From Achromobacter sp. UMC71 (lineage in GTDB: Bacteria > Pseudomonadota > Gammaproteobacteria > Burkholderiales > Burkholderiaceae_B), in NCBI RefSeq assembly GCF_014170305.1, contig NZ_LZZT01000028.1, forward strand, positions 1-64,000: 64,000 bases of DNA, read 5' to 3'. Shown one piece after another: positions 9,190-19,240 of this stretch (its first letter is position 1; each line of letters opens with the position of its first letter). The notes under the pieces were generated by a model that made no database searches, was not told where the DNA came from, and saw nothing but the letters and a program-made list of their open reading frames with translations. The translations under genes were made by a program, and so were the position numbers.

Positions 9190-10209
9190 ATGGCACAAGC
9201 AAGGAAACCGCAGCCCCGCAGCCTTGCGGCAGGACATCGCCGCCACGCCCTGAAAACCCTGTTGTACGCCACGCTGGCCGCCTGCGGCCTGGCCGCGGGC
9301 GCCGCGCACGCGGCCGACGCCTGGCCCGGCAAACCCATCAAGGTGATCGTGCCCTACACGCCGGGCGGATCCACCGACATCGTCACGCGCATCGTGATGG
9401 AAAAACTCGGGCCGCGCCTGAAGCAGACCATCATTGTCGAGAACCGGCCGGGCGCCAACAGCAGCGTGGGCGCGGGCATCGCCGCCAAGGCCGACCCCGA
9501 CGGCTACACCTTCCTGTCGATCCTGCCGGCCTACATCATCAACTTCCATCTGTACAAGCTGGGCTACAAGCCCGAAGACCTGACGCCGGTGGCGCAGATG
9601 GCCGACCTGCCGCTGTTTCTGTTCGTGGCGCAGGACCTGCCCGTGAACAACCTGGCCGAGCTGGTGGCCTATGCGCGCAAGCACCCGGACAAGCTCACCT
9701 ACGCGTCCAGCGGCAACGGTTCCAGCGCGCACCTGACCGGCGCCGACTTCGCGCTGCGCAACAAGCTCACGATGACGCACGTGGCCTACAAGGGCAGCGC
9801 GCCGATCCTGACCGACCTGCTGGGCGGCCGCGTGTCGATGGTGTTCGACCCCATCCTGGTGCCGATGCAATACGTCAAGCAGAACCGCCTGAAGGCGCTG
9901 GGCTTTACCGGCAAGGCGCGCTGGCCCACTGAGCCCGACATCCCCACCATGGAAGAAGCCGGCATGCCCGGCTTCGTGACCGGCTCCTGGGCCGGCCTGA
10001 TGGCGCCGGCCAACACGCCCAAGCCGATCATCGAACGCATGGCGCGCGAGATCAGCGAAATCGTGCAAGAGCCGGACGTGCGCCAGAAATTCTTGGACGC
10101 CGGCTTCCTGCCGGCCAGCGGCACCAGCGAGCAGTTCGCCGAGCTGATGAAGCAGGACTCGGCGCGCTACGCCGACATCATCAAGCAGGCCCGCATCACG
10201 GTGGACTAA
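9190..10209 (+). CDS. Bug (TctC-like) periplasmic solute-binding receptor
   Basis: This 339-aa protein belongs to the Bordetella uptake gene family. The ATG at 9190 follows GGAGGAGA. It has a long N-terminus with a hydrophobic signal segment ending AAHAADAWPG. Family landmarks are WPGKPIKVIVPYTPGGSTDIVTR, VENRPGANSSVGA and the later ALGFTGKARWP. Bug proteins bind organic acids and related anions in the periplasm; few have a known membrane partner. Its position just before CoA-transferase genes suggests a carboxylic acid that is activated to its CoA ester, which is inference. Confidence 0.93.
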   Translation: MAQARKPQPRSLAAGHRRHALKTLLYATLAACGLAAGAAHAADAWPGKPIKVIVPYTPGGSTDIVTRIVMEKLGPRLKQTIIVENRPGANSSVGAGIAAKADPDGYTFLSILPAYIINFHLYKLGYKPEDLTPVAQMADLPLFLFVAQDLPVNNLAELVAYARKHPDKLTYASSGNGSSAHLTGADFALRNKLTMTHVAYKGSAPILTDLLGGRVSMVFDPILVPMQYVKQNRLKALGFTGKARWPTEPDIPTMEEAGMPGFVTGSWAGLMAPANTPKPIIERMAREISEIVQEPDVRQKFLDAGFLPASGTSEQFAELMKQDSARYADIIKQARITVD

Positions 10210-10260
10210 GGCACGCGGGGCGCGCCGGCAAGCCGCGCCCCGCCCGGACAGAAGGCAACC

Positions 10261-10941
10261 ATGATCGACAAATTCATCGACACCCCCCAGGCCGCGGTGG
10301 CCGACATCCATGACGGCGCCACGCTGCTGGTCAGTGGCTTCGGCGGCGCCGGCATGCCCACCGAACTGCTGCACGCCCTGATCGAGCAGGGCGCGCGCGA
10401 CCTGACCGTGGTCAGCAACAATGCCGGCAACCACGAAACCGGCCTGGCCGCGCTGATCAAGGCCGGCCGCGTGCGCAAGGTGATCTGCTCGTTTCCCAAG
10501 GCCTCGCACTCCTGGGTCTTCGACGCGCTATACCGCCAGGGCAAGATCGAACTCGAATGCGTGCCGCAGGGCACCATCGCCGAACGGCTGCGCGCCGCCG
10601 GCGCCGGGCTGGGCGGGTTCTTCACGCCCACGGCCTACGGTACCGAACTGGCCGCCGGCAAGGAAACCCGCATCATCGACGGCCGCGGCTACGTGTTCGA
10701 GTCGCCGCTGCACGGCGACTTCGCGCTGGTCAAGGCCGACCAGGCTGACCGCTGGGGCAACCTGACCTACCGCAAGAGCGCCCGCAACTTCGGCCCCATC
10801 ATGTGCATGGCGGCCAAGACCACCATCGTGCAGGTGCGCGCCAAGGCCGCGCTGGGCGAACTGTCGCCCGAAGCCGTGGTGACGCCCGGCATCTTCGTGT
10901 CGCGCGTCACCGAAGTGGCCAACGCCGCGTTCTCCAGCTGA
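10261..10941 (+). CDS. 3-oxoacid/3-oxoadipate CoA-transferase subunit A
   Basis: This is the alpha subunit of a family I CoA-transferase, 226 aa. It shows the glycine-rich GFGGAGMPTELL near residues 24-35 and the later FFTPTAYGTELAAGKE, typical of PcaI/ScoA. The enzyme transfers CoA from succinyl-CoA to a 3-oxoacid. Subunit B follows after 10 nt, so the pair forms the heteromeric enzyme. Other beta-ketoadipate genes are absent, so PcaI versus ScoA cannot be settled; the neighbouring PcaR-like IclR regulator favours an aromatic-catabolism role. Confidence 0.9.
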   Translation: MIDKFIDTPQAAVADIHDGATLLVSGFGGAGMPTELLHALIEQGARDLTVVSNNAGNHETGLAALIKAGRVRKVICSFPKASHSWVFDALYRQGKIELECVPQGTIAERLRAAGAGLGGFFTPTAYGTELAAGKETRIIDGRGYVFESPLHGDFALVKADQADRWGNLTYRKSARNFGPIMCMAAKTTIVQVRAKAALGELSPEAVVTPGIFVSRVTEVANAAFSS

Positions 10942-10951
10942 AGGAACCCGC

Positions 10952-11592
<641 letters not shown>

Positions 11593-11593
<1 letters not shown>

Positions 11594-12420
11594 TGCTGCC
11601 CAACCTTCCCCCACCCGGCTACGCCGCGCCACTGGCCCCTGAAGACCACCCCGACCAGTTGCGCGGCGATCCGGACTACATGCTGACGCTGGCGCGCGGC
11701 CTGCACGTGATCCGCGCGTTCGGTACCCGGCGCCATCCGCAGACCGCCGCCGAACTGGCGCGCCGCGCCGGCCTGCCGCGCGCGGTGGTGCAGCGCTGCC
11801 TGCACACGCTGATGCTGCTGGGCATCGCCGAACAGCATGGCCGCCAATACGTGCTGACCCCGCGCATCCTGGGCCTGGGCTATGCCTATTTTTCGTCTAC
11901 GCCGTTCGTGTCGCTGGCCCAGCCTGTGCTTGAGGAACTGAGCGCCACCGTCAACGAAACCTGCGCGCTGGCGATCATGGAAGGGCACGAAATGCTCTAC
12001 CTGGCGCGTTCCGAGGTGAACCGCCTGCTGGCAACCTCGATGGGCCTGGGCAGCCGCTTGCCGGCCTATTGCACGTCCATCGGCCGGGTGTTGCTGGCGC
12101 AATTGTCCGAACCCGCCCTGGCGCGCTACTTCGCCGCGGTCGACCTGCAGCCCTACACGGAATTCACGCTGGTCACCGAAGCGCGGCTGCGGGCGGAACT
12201 GGCGCGCATCCGCGAGCAGGACTACGCGGTGGTCGACCAGGAGCTGGAATTGAATGTGCGCGCGATCTCGGTGCCCGTGCGCTCGGCCAGTGGCAAGGCC
12301 TGCGGCGCGGTGAACGTCAGCGTCAAGGCGGCGCGGGTGCCGCTGGAGCGGCTGACGGGAGAATTCCTGGCGCCGATGCGGCAGGCGGTGGAACGAATCG
12401 GGGAATTCCTGGCAGCATGA
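11593..12420 (+). CDS. IclR family regulator (PcaR/PobR-like)
   Basis: This 275-aa regulator has a winged HTH (TAAELARRAGLPRAVVQRCLHTL, about residues 53-75) and an effector domain with the SIGRVLLA motif and a C-terminal GAVNVSVKA. The segment DPDYMLTLARGLHVIRAF near the N-terminus resembles PcaR-type activators of the beta-ketoadipate pathway. The start overlaps the CoA-transferase B stop by one base. No divergent target is present, so it may regulate the Bug/CoA-transferase operon of which it is the last gene. Confidence 0.9.
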
Positions 12421-12501
12421 CCGGCGCTGCCGGACGCGCGGAGCGCCCGGCCAGGACCGGGCCTGGACCAGCGGCCTTTCACGCCGCGCCGGCCGACCCG
12501 C

Positions 12502-13551
12502 TTACAGGTCGGTCGTGTCCAGCGTGAACGCCGCCGCGGCGCGGCCGATGCGGTCGTTGACGGCGTGCCATTCGTCGCTGGCGGGCGGCGCCTGCACGAT
12601 GATGCGGGCGTAACCCTGGCCGTCCAGGTCGCGCAGCAATGCATACAACGCCTGGGCGTAGCGCGCCGGATCGGCGGGCACCTGCTGCCATTGGATGCGC
12701 GGGTCGATCGCCGAGGGCCGCGGCGCATAGGCCACCACCACCACCTTGCCCGCCGGCAGGCCGCGGCCTTGCTGCACGGCCTGCAAGCGCGCATCGGACG
12801 CAAGTTCCAGCGCGGTGCGCGGCGCGTAGTGCGCCTTCAGCGTGCCGGAGGCGCGCGGCGCGGCGGCGTCGGGCGCGAACACCTGCACGCCCAGCACGGC
12901 TTCGATCTGCGCGGCGGTGACGTGGCCGGGGCGCAGCAGCACCGGGCCCGCGCCGCGATCCAGCCGCGACAGGTCCAGGATGGTGGATTCGATGCCGACC
13001 TCGGACGCGCCGCCTTCCAGCACCGGCATGCCGGCCGCGACTTCGTCGGGAAATTCGCTTTTCACATGGTCGGCGCGGGTCGGCGAGACCTGGCCGAACT
13101 TGTTGGCGGACGGCGCCGCCACGCCGCCCTGTCCGTTCGGCTTGCCGGCGGCGAACGCCGCCAGCAGCGTCTGGGCCACGGGATGCGAGGGGCAACGGAT
13201 GCCGATGCTGTCCTGTCCGCCGCTGACCGTGTCGGCGATATGCGGCGCGCGCTTGAGGATCAGCGTCAGCGGACCCGGCCAGAAGGCGTCGATCAGCAAC
13301 CGCGCCTCGGGCGGCACGTCGGCCGCCCAGTACGACAGGTCGCCCTGCGGCGCGATGTGCACGATGACGGGGTGGTTGGACGGCCGGCCCTTGGCGGCGT
13401 AGATCTTGGCCACCGCCTGCGGGTTCTCGGCGTCGGCGCCCAAGCCGTAGACGGTCTCGGTGGGAAACGCGGCCAGTTCGCCGTCCAGCAGGCGCTGGGC
13501 GGCAAAGGCGATGTCCGCGGCGCTGGCGGAATGGGACGGCTTGGCGGACAT
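12502..13551 (-). CDS. tsaC: Threonylcarbamoyl-AMP synthase, Sua5 type
   Basis: This 349-aa enzyme makes threonylcarbamoyl-AMP from Thr, bicarbonate and ATP for the t6A modification of tRNA. The YrdC domain occupies roughly residues 10-210 (FPTETVYGLGADAENPQAVAKIYAAKGRP, SANKFGQVSPT) and a C-terminal Sua5 domain follows, so this is the two-domain Sua5 form rather than the short E. coli TsaC. I placed the start at the ATG 13551, which lies 4 nt after the purK stop; the frame is open further upstream only because it runs inside purK. Confidence 0.93.
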   Translation of the reverse strand: MSAKPSHSASAADIAFAAQRLLDGELAAFPTETVYGLGADAENPQAVAKIYAAKGRPSNHPVIVHIAPQGDLSYWAADVPPEARLLIDAFWPGPLTLILKRAPHIADTVSGGQDSIGIRCPSHPVAQTLLAAFAAGKPNGQGGVAAPSANKFGQVSPTRADHVKSEFPDEVAAGMPVLEGGASEVGIESTILDLSRLDRGAGPVLLRPGHVTAAQIEAVLGVQVFAPDAAAPRASGTLKAHYAPRTALELASDARLQAVQQGRGLPAGKVVVVAYAPRPSAIDPRIQWQQVPADPARYAQALYALLRDLDGQGYARIIVQAPPASDEWHAVNDRIGRAAAAFTLDTTDL

Positions 13552-13555
13552 GGCG

Positions 13556-14746
13556 TCAGTCGGGCGCCTGCATGCCCAGCGCGGCGGCCACGCGCGCGGC
13601 GTCGGCCTGGGCCTCGGGCAGCGTCGCCGCGACGATGGTGACGTGGCCCATCTTGCGACCACGGCGCGCTTCGCGCTTGCCGTACAGGTGCAGCTTGGCG
13701 GTGGGCACCGCCAGCGCCGCGGCCCAGTCGGGTTCGCGCTGCGCATCGCCCGTCGCGGACGGATACCAGATGTCGCCCAGGATGTTCAGCATCACCGCGG
13801 GCGCCAGCAGGTCGGTGCTGCCCAGCGGCAGGCCGGCCATGGCGCGCGCCTGCTGTTCGAACTGGCTGGTGACGCAGGCGTCCATGGTGTAGTGGCCGCT
13901 GTTGTGCGGACGCGGCGCGATCTCGTTGACGATCAGACTGCCATCCTTGAGCACGAAGAACTCCACGCACAGCACGCCGTGATAGCCCAGGCCCTGGGCG
14001 ATCGATTGCGCGGCCTGGGTGGCGCGCGCCTGGCGTTCGGCGTGGGCGGCGTCCAGCTTGACCGGCGCCGCGGTGGACACGGCCAGGATGCCGTCACGGT
14101 GTACGTTACGCGCCACCGGGAAGACCACGCTGACGCCATCGAAGCCGCGCGCGATCACGACCGAGATCTCGTAGTCCAGCGGCATCAGCGCTTCCAGCAC
14201 GCAGGCCACGCCGCCGAATTCGGCAAAGGCGGCGAGCGCGGCCTCGCGCGTATCGATGCGGGCCTGGCCCTTGCCGTCGTAACCCAGGCGGGCGACCTTG
14301 AGGATGCCGGGGAACAAGGCAGCCGGCGCGGCGCGCAGGTCGGCTTCGCTGCGGATGGCCGCGTGCGGCGCCACCGTGATGCCTTGCGCGGCGATGAATG
14401 TCTTTTCGGAAATGCGGTCCTGCACGATCGCCACCGCATCGGCGGCCGGGCTGACCCGGCAGCGGGTCGCCAGCGCGCGCAGGCTGGCGGCCGGCACGTT
14501 CTCGAATTCGGTGGTGACGGCCTGACAGGTCTGGGCCAGGCGCTCCAGGCCGGCCTCGTCGTCGTAGGCGGCCTGGATGTGCAGGTCCGCCACCATGCCG
14601 GCGGGGCATTCGGCGGCCGGGTCCAGCACGGCGACCTTGTAGCCCAGGCTTTGCGCCGCGTGGCAGAACATGCGGCCGAGCTGGCCGCCACCGAGCAGGC
14701 CGAGCCAGCCGCCGGGGGCAATGGTGAAAGCAGTCGATTGCGTCAT
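13556..14746 (-). CDS. purK: 5-(carboxyamino)imidazole ribonucleotide synthase
   Basis: PurK is an ATP-grasp enzyme that carboxylates AIR to N5-CAIR in purine synthesis. The 396-aa protein begins with a nucleotide-fold motif ([13 protein letters not shown]) and contains TEFENVP and the ATP-grasp stretch [12 protein letters not shown], all diagnostic. It lies immediately downstream of purE (5-nt gap) and upstream of tsaC, one operon transcribed leftward. Confidence 0.96.
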   Translation of the reverse strand: MTQSTAFTIAPGGWLGLLGGGQLGRMFCHAAQSLGYKVAVLDPAAECPAGMVADLHIQAAYDDEAGLERLAQTCQAVTTEFENVPAASLRALATRCRVSPAADAVAIVQDRISEKTFIAAQGITVAPHAAIRSEADLRAAPAALFPGILKVARLGYDGKGQARIDTREAALAAFAEFGGVACVLEALMPLDYEISVVIARGFDGVSVVFPVARNVHRDGILAVSTAAPVKLDAAHAERQARATQAAQSIAQGLGYHGVLCVEFFVLKDGSLIVNEIAPRPHNSGHYTMDACVTSQFEQQARAMAGLPLGSTDLLAPAVMLNILGDIWYPSATGDAQREPDWAAALAVPTAKLHLYGKREARRGRKMGHVTIVAATLPEAQADAARVAAALGMQAPD

Positions 14747-14751
14747 TCGGA

Positions 14752-15273
14752 TCAGGCCTCGGGCGGAACCTTCATATCGCGCGCGGCCTGCGTCTGGCGC
14801 GCGCGGAACGCCACCAGTTTCTTGTGCAGGCCCGCGTCGGTGCCCGCCAGCGTGGCGATCAGGTGCAAGGCGGCATTGGCGGCCCCGGCTTCGCCGATGG
14901 CGAAGGTGGCCACCGGCACGCCCTTGGGCATCTGCACGATGGACAGCAGCGAGTCTTCGCCGCGCAGGTACTTGGACGGCACCGGCACGCCGAACACCGG
15001 CACTTCGGTCAGGGCCGCCATCATGCCCGGCAGGTGGGCCGCGCCGCCCGCGCCGGCGATGATGCCGCGCAGGCCGCGATCAAACGCCGCGGCGCCGTAT
15101 TCGGCCATGTCCTGCGGCATGCGGTGCGCGGAGATCACGCGCGCCTCATAGGGCACGCCGAAGTCTTCAAGCATGGTGACCGCGTGCTTCATGACCTCCC
15201 AATCGCTGGAAGAACCCATAATCACGCCCACCACGGGGGTGGCCTCTGCCGCTGCGGAAGTCTTGGCTGTCAT
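14752..15273 (-). CDS. purE: N5-carboxyaminoimidazole ribonucleotide mutase
   Basis: This is class I PurE, 173 aa, which converts N5-CAIR to CAIR. It has the hallmark GSSSDWEVM, the SAHRMP motif with the catalytic His, and [13 protein letters not shown]. The first ATG is at 15273; an in-frame TTG four codons earlier is possible but its codon overlaps a TTGACA-like stretch. A good -10 sequence (TAAAAT) for the purEK-tsaC operon is visible on the minus strand at 15323-15328. The first dozen residues, rich in Ala, are a non-conserved extension. Confidence 0.96.
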   Translation of the reverse strand: MTAKTSAAAEATPVVGVIMGSSSDWEVMKHAVTMLEDFGVPYEARVISAHRMPQDMAEYGAAAFDRGLRGIIAGAGGAAHLPGMMAALTEVPVFGVPVPSKYLRGEDSLLSIVQMPKGVPVATFAIGEAGAANAALHLIATLAGTDAGLHKKLVAFRARQTQAARDMKVPPEA

Positions 15274-15347
15274 AACCGGTGTCAAAGAGTTGGATTACCG
15301 CGGCGAAACCGCGAAACCCGGTATTTTACCCGGCGCCGGCAACACCC

Positions 15348-15920
15348 TTACGGCGGACTGGCGGAACCCAGCCAGAGATAGGTCGTGGGATTGTCCGGGC
15401 AAGGCCCGAAACCGCACTGCAGCGTGGTACTGCCCAGGTTGCCCAGCACCATGATGAAAAACAGGGCCATGACCAGCACGCCCAACGCCGAGACCGGCCG
15501 CTTGAGCACGTTGTCGCCCCACTTGCGGTCGGCCGACAGCATCACCACGCAGAACACGACCAGGACGCTGAAGACGATGAACGCCCAGGTATAGAAATGC
15601 AGCCCCAGGAAGGGCGTGCCGTAGCCGGGATCGCCCGGCGCAATGTGCAACAGCACCTGGCGGCCCGCTGCCACCATGCCGCCCAGCGAGGCAGCGATCG
15701 TCATGGCGTAGTGCATGGGCGACGGGCCCAGCCGCATATTCAGCATCAGCCCCACCCCGGCCAGCACCAGGGCCACCCGCTGCAGCAGGCAAAGCGGGCA
15801 CGGCAGCTCGTCATAGGTGAATTGCCAGACGAACGCCAGGCACAGGATGGCTGTCACGCCCAGCAGGGCCAGGCCATTGAGAATGCGCGAGCCGCGCGCG
15901 GGATTGCGGGAAAAAATCAT
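15348..15920 (-). CDS. Disulfide bond formation protein B family
   Basis: This is an integral membrane protein of 190 aa with about four transmembrane segments. It carries the CPLC pair in the first periplasmic loop (LPCPLCLLQRVAL) and a second pair in CGFGPC near the C-terminus. DsbB re-oxidises DsbA and passes electrons to quinone. I took the ATG at 15920 as start. The sequence is longer at the C-terminal end than E. coli DsbB and pairs with a DUF5993 microprotein 8 nt upstream, as in the DsbI-like branch, so it may be a dedicated rather than the housekeeping DsbB. Confidence 0.88.
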   Translation of the reverse strand: MIFSRNPARGSRILNGLALLGVTAILCLAFVWQFTYDELPCPLCLLQRVALVLAGVGLMLNMRLGPSPMHYAMTIAASLGGMVAAGRQVLLHIAPGDPGYGTPFLGLHFYTWAFIVFSVLVVFCVVMLSADRKWGDNVLKRPVSALGVLVMALFFIMVLGNLGSTTLQCGFGPCPDNPTTYLWLGSASPP

Positions 15921-15928
15921 GGCCGTCC

Positions 15929-16087
15929 CTAGAGCGAGAGCGCCAGGGGGCTGGTCATGTGGAACTGGCACCAGATGGCGAAGACCAGCAGGGTGATCAG
16001 CCAGAAGGCGACGCAGGGGCGGCGCTTGCCGATCATGCCGAACCACACCGCGGCCAATCCGGTCAGGAAAGGCAACATCATTATCAT
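15929..16087 (-). CDS. DUF5993 family small membrane protein
   Basis: This is a 52-aa protein with two hydrophobic helices and the C-terminal motif HMTSPLALSL typical of DUF5993. The ATG at 16087 follows AAAGGAG with 6-nt spacing. It is encoded 8 nt before the DsbB-like gene, a pairing I recall as conserved, and both are probably cotranscribed. Its function is unknown; an accessory or stabilising subunit for the DsbB-like protein is an inference from linkage. Confidence 0.75.
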   Translation of the reverse strand: MIMMLPFLTGLAAVWFGMIGKRRPCVAFWLITLLVFAIWCQFHMTSPLALSL

Positions 16088-16293
16088 GCGCAGCTCCTTT
16101 CTACATCCGGTGGGCGATACGCCCTCGCGGCGGCTGCGGGCCGCGCCCGGCAAGTTGGCTAAAGGGAAAGCCGCGCGGCCGCGCCGCCAGCTTCCTGATG
16201 CAATGTGCCGGCGAGTATAGCGTAACAATAAGCAATAATTCTTACCAAAACCTGGGGATTTCCCGAGGTCACTGGGCTCGCCAGGCGAAAAAA

Positions 16294-16315
16294 AACCGCT
16301 CGGATATGAGCGGTT
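16294..16315 (-). terminator. Rho-independent terminator, possibly bidirectional
   Basis: The arms AACCGCTC and GAGCGGTT enclose a 6-nt loop and are flanked by A-rich and T-rich runs on both sides. On the minus strand it lies 22 nt after the purC stop and ends that gene. Confidence 0.88.
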
Positions 16316-16336
16316 TTTTCAGGGAAGGCCCAGGCC

Positions 16337-17218
16337 TCAGGCGATCAGGCGATCCAGCGCTTCGCGGTACTTTGCGGCGGTTTTTTCCAGCACGTCCTGG
16401 GGCAGGCGCGGCGCGGGCGGGGTCTTGTCCCAGGTCTGGGTTTCGAGCCAGTCGCGCACGAACTGCTTATCGAACGACGGCGGGCTGATACCCACGCGGT
16501 AGCCGTCGGCCGGCCAGAAACGCGAGGAATCCGGGGTCAGCACTTCGTCCATCAAGTAGAGCGTGCCATCGTCGTCCAGACCGAACTCGAACTTGGTGTC
16601 GGCGATGATGATGCCCTTGGTAGCGGCGAACCTGGCGGCTTCTGCGTACAGCTTGAGCGTCACATCACGGATGCGTTCCGCCATTTCCTGGCCGACTTCC
16701 TTGACCACGTGGGCGAAATCCACGTTTTCGTCGTGCATGCCGAATTCGGCCTTGGCGGCGGGCGTGAAGATGGGCTCGGGCAACTGGCTGGCCTGTTGCA
16801 GGCCGGCGGGCAGCTTGATGCCGCAGACGGCGCCGGTGGCCTGGTAGTCCTTCCAGCCGGAACCGATCAGGTAGCCGCGGGCCACCGCTTCGACCAGGAT
16901 GGGCTTGAGGCGCTTGACCACCACGGCGCGGCCGCGCACCTGGTCGATCTCGTTGGGCGCGACCACGTCTTCGGGCTTCACGCCGGTGGAGTGGTTCGGC
17001 AGGATGTGGGCCAGCTTCTGCAGCCAGAACTCGGTCAGTTCGGTCAGCACCTGCCCCTTGCCGGGGATGGGATCGTCAAGAATGACGTCGAACGCCGAGA
17101 TGCGGTCCGAGGCGACGATCAGCAGCTTGTCGTCGCCCACGGCGTACATGTCGCGGACCTTACCGCGGCCCAGCAGCGGCAAGGACGTGATGCTGGATTG
17201 ATGCAAAGCAGAAGTCAC
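16337..17218 (-). CDS. purC: SAICAR synthase
   Basis: PurC joins CAIR and aspartate with ATP to give SAICAR. The 293-aa protein shows [30 protein letters not shown] at the N-terminus and later [12 protein letters not shown], both diagnostic. The start codon is a GTG at 17218 with no strong Shine-Dalgarno; this start gives the family-standard N-terminus, and no in-frame ATG lies between it and the conserved core. It stands alone between two terminators. It matches the longer eukaryote-like PurC of Bordetella rather than the 237-aa E. coli form. Confidence 0.95.
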   Translation of the reverse strand: MTSALHQSSITSLPLLGRGKVRDMYAVGDDKLLIVASDRISAFDVILDDPIPGKGQVLTELTEFWLQKLAHILPNHSTGVKPEDVVAPNEIDQVRGRAVVVKRLKPILVEAVARGYLIGSGWKDYQATGAVCGIKLPAGLQQASQLPEPIFTPAAKAEFGMHDENVDFAHVVKEVGQEMAERIRDVTLKLYAEAARFAATKGIIIADTKFEFGLDDDGTLYLMDEVLTPDSSRFWPADGYRVGISPPSFDKQFVRDWLETQTWDKTPPAPRLPQDVLEKTAAKYREALDRLIA

Positions 17219-17393
17219 GGGAAAAATGGCCTATGGCAAAAAATGAGGGCGCAAGAAAGCGCATAGGTTACTGCAAATAGGTCTGTCTTGCCGGGGCGCG
17301 GACCCCGGGTTAGTCTGGCTGCATTCCAATATATGCGCCGGCCGAGGCCGCTCGTCACGGCGCCCCCTTTTCACCTGGAGGAGACAAAGTCGT

Positions 17394-17849
17394 ATGCAGG
17401 ATGCATCCCTAAAACGCGCGTCCCATGCCGACGCGCAGGTCCACCTGACCGGCGGCTGCCAGTGCGGGGCCGTGCGCTATGCGGTGACCGATGAGCCCAT
17501 CATGGCGGCCACCTGTCATTGCCGCGATTGCCAGTATTCCAGCGGCGGCGCGCCGGCCCACGCGCTGATGTTCCCGGCCGGCTCCGTCATCCTGCTGCGC
17601 GGCAAGGCGCGCGAACACCGCTACAAAAGCGACTCGGGCCGCACCGTGATGCGCAGCTTCTGTGCGGACTGCGGCACGCCGCTGTTCGGCGGCTCCGACA
17701 CCACGACCTATGAGGTGGTGCGGGCCGGTTCCCTGGACGACCCCGAGGCCTTCCATACCCGTGTCAGCCTGTGGACCGATTCGGCGCCGTCCTGGCACCA
17801 CGTGGACAAAGCCGTGCCCCACTTCCCCAAGAACGCGCCTCCCGCCTAG
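17394..17849 (+). CDS. GFA/CENP-V family zinc-binding protein
   Basis: This 151-aa protein has the GFA zinc fold: GCQCGAVRY (C22, C24), CHCRDC (C41, C43, C46) and FCADCGTPL (C90, C93). Members bind one or two zinc ions; the founding member condenses formaldehyde with glutathione, but most are uncharacterised and small-molecule thiol chemistry is only presumed. GGAGGAGA precedes the ATG by about 10 nt. It is monocistronic, with a terminator directly after it. A second, different GFA gene is at 49437. Confidence 0.88.
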   Translation: MQDASLKRASHADAQVHLTGGCQCGAVRYAVTDEPIMAATCHCRDCQYSSGGAPAHALMFPAGSVILLRGKAREHRYKSDSGRTVMRSFCADCGTPLFGGSDTTTYEVVRAGSLDDPEAFHTRVSLWTDSAPSWHHVDKAVPHFPKNAPPA

Positions 17850-17865
17850 GGCGGCGGAAAAAAAA

Positions 17866-17883
17866 CGGGCCCCTGCGGGCCCG
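17866..17883. terminator. Rho-independent terminator between convergent genes
   Basis: The arms CGGGCCC and GGGCCCG surround a 4-nt loop, with an A-run before and a T-run (to 17891) after. It can serve the GFA gene on the plus strand and the aldolase gene on the minus strand. Confidence 0.88.
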
Positions 17884-17951
17884 CTTTTTTTGTCGCGCTG
17901 CCAGCCCGGCTGGCCAGCCCAGAAGGGCCACCCGCCGGGGCGGCTGACGGC

Positions 17952-19016
17952 TTACTGCACCACCTGGGCGAGCTTGCCCGACGCGTACTGGGCGGCGATG
18001 TCGGTCAGCGGCAGGGCCTTGATCTTGCTGGCGTTGCCGGCGGTGCCGAATTCCGTATAGCGAGCCACACAGATTGCCTTGGCGGCGGCGCGGGCCGGCT
18101 TCAGATATTCGCGCGGGTCGAACTTCTCGGGGTTCTCGGCGAAGAAGCGGCGGATCGCGCCGGTCATGGCCAGACGGATATCGGTGTCGATATTGATCTT
18201 GCGCACGCCGTACTTGATGGCTTCCTGGATTTCCTCGACGGGCACGCCGTAGGTTTCCTTCATGTTGCCGCCGAATTCGCGGATTTCGGCCAGCAGTTCC
18301 TGCGGCACGCTGGAGCTGCCGTGCATCACCAGGTGGGTGTTGGGCAGACGGGCGTGGATTTCCTTGATGCGGGCGATCGACAGGATGTCGCCGGTGGGCT
18401 TGCGCGTGAACTTGTAAGCGCCGTGGCTGGTGCCGATGGCGATGGCCAGGGCGTCCAGCTGGGTGCGGCGCACGAAGTCGGCGGCTTGTTCCGGGTCGGT
18501 CAACAGCTGGTCCATGGTCAGCTTGCCGTCGGCGCCGTGGCCGTCTTCCTTGTCGCCTTCCATGGTTTCCAGCGAGCCCAGGCAGCCCAGTTCGCCTTCA
18601 ACCGTGACGCCCAGCTTGTGGGCGATGTCCACGACCTTCTTGGTGACGTCGACGTTGTAGTCGTAGTCGGCGATGGTCTTGCCGTCTTCCTTGAGCGAAC
18701 CGTCCATCATGACGCTGGAGAAGCCCAGGTCGATGGCGCCTTGGCAGACCTTGGGCGACTGGCCGTGATCCTGGTGCATGACCACGGGAATGTGCGGGTA
18801 GGACTCCACGGCGGCCTGGATCAGGTGCTTCAGGAAGCCTTCGCCGGCGTACTTGCGGGCGCCGGCCGAGGCCTGCATGATCACCGGGCTGTCGGTCTCC
18901 GCCGCGGCTTCCATGATGGCCTGAACCTGTTCCAGGTTATTGACGTTGAAAGCCGGAATGCCGTAGCCGTGCTCGGCGGCGTGGTCGAGCAACTGGCGCA
19001 TGGAGACTAGGGCCAT
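17952..19016 (-). CDS. fba: Fructose-bisphosphate aldolase, class II
   Basis: This is a zinc-dependent aldolase of glycolysis/gluconeogenesis, 354 aa. It has VVMHQDHG (H81 zinc ligand, D83 catalytic), the HGSSSVP motif and [10 protein letters not shown], all typical of the CbbA/Fba class IIB group. AAGGAGG lies ahead of the ATG at 19016. It is monocistronic, ended by the shared terminator. No Calvin-cycle genes are nearby, so the general Fba role is preferred. Confidence 0.96.
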   Translation of the reverse strand: MALVSMRQLLDHAAEHGYGIPAFNVNNLEQVQAIMEAAAETDSPVIMQASAGARKYAGEGFLKHLIQAAVESYPHIPVVMHQDHGQSPKVCQGAIDLGFSSVMMDGSLKEDGKTIADYDYNVDVTKKVVDIAHKLGVTVEGELGCLGSLETMEGDKEDGHGADGKLTMDQLLTDPEQAADFVRRTQLDALAIAIGTSHGAYKFTRKPTGDILSIARIKEIHARLPNTHLVMHGSSSVPQELLAEIREFGGNMKETYGVPVEEIQEAIKYGVRKINIDTDIRLAMTGAIRRFFAENPEKFDPREYLKPARAAAKAICVARYTEFGTAGNASKIKALPLTDIAAQYASGKLAQVVQ

Positions 19017-19240
19017 GAGTGGTCCTCCTTAGGTACTGTGGATTGAAAGATGGTTGAAATCGAGCCGAATGGCGAGATTTTACGGGGGAATCGAAGAAAG
19101 GTCTTGAAACCGCAGGTATCCTATCCCTTCAGCCGATGCCGCCGGCGCCCAGCGCGCCGGTCCTCCCCCCTTGGAAGGAGCTCCCGCCCTCCCCCGACAC
19201 GGGGAAAGGCCGAAGCAGCCCCCATCTTTCCCGCCGACCC

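Noticed and set aside
19140..19240. GC-rich stretch after the amidase stop, suspected dispersed repeat
   Set aside because: It contains runs of C and GGAAGGAGCTCC-like blocks but I see no second copy in the window, so no repeat call can be supported.
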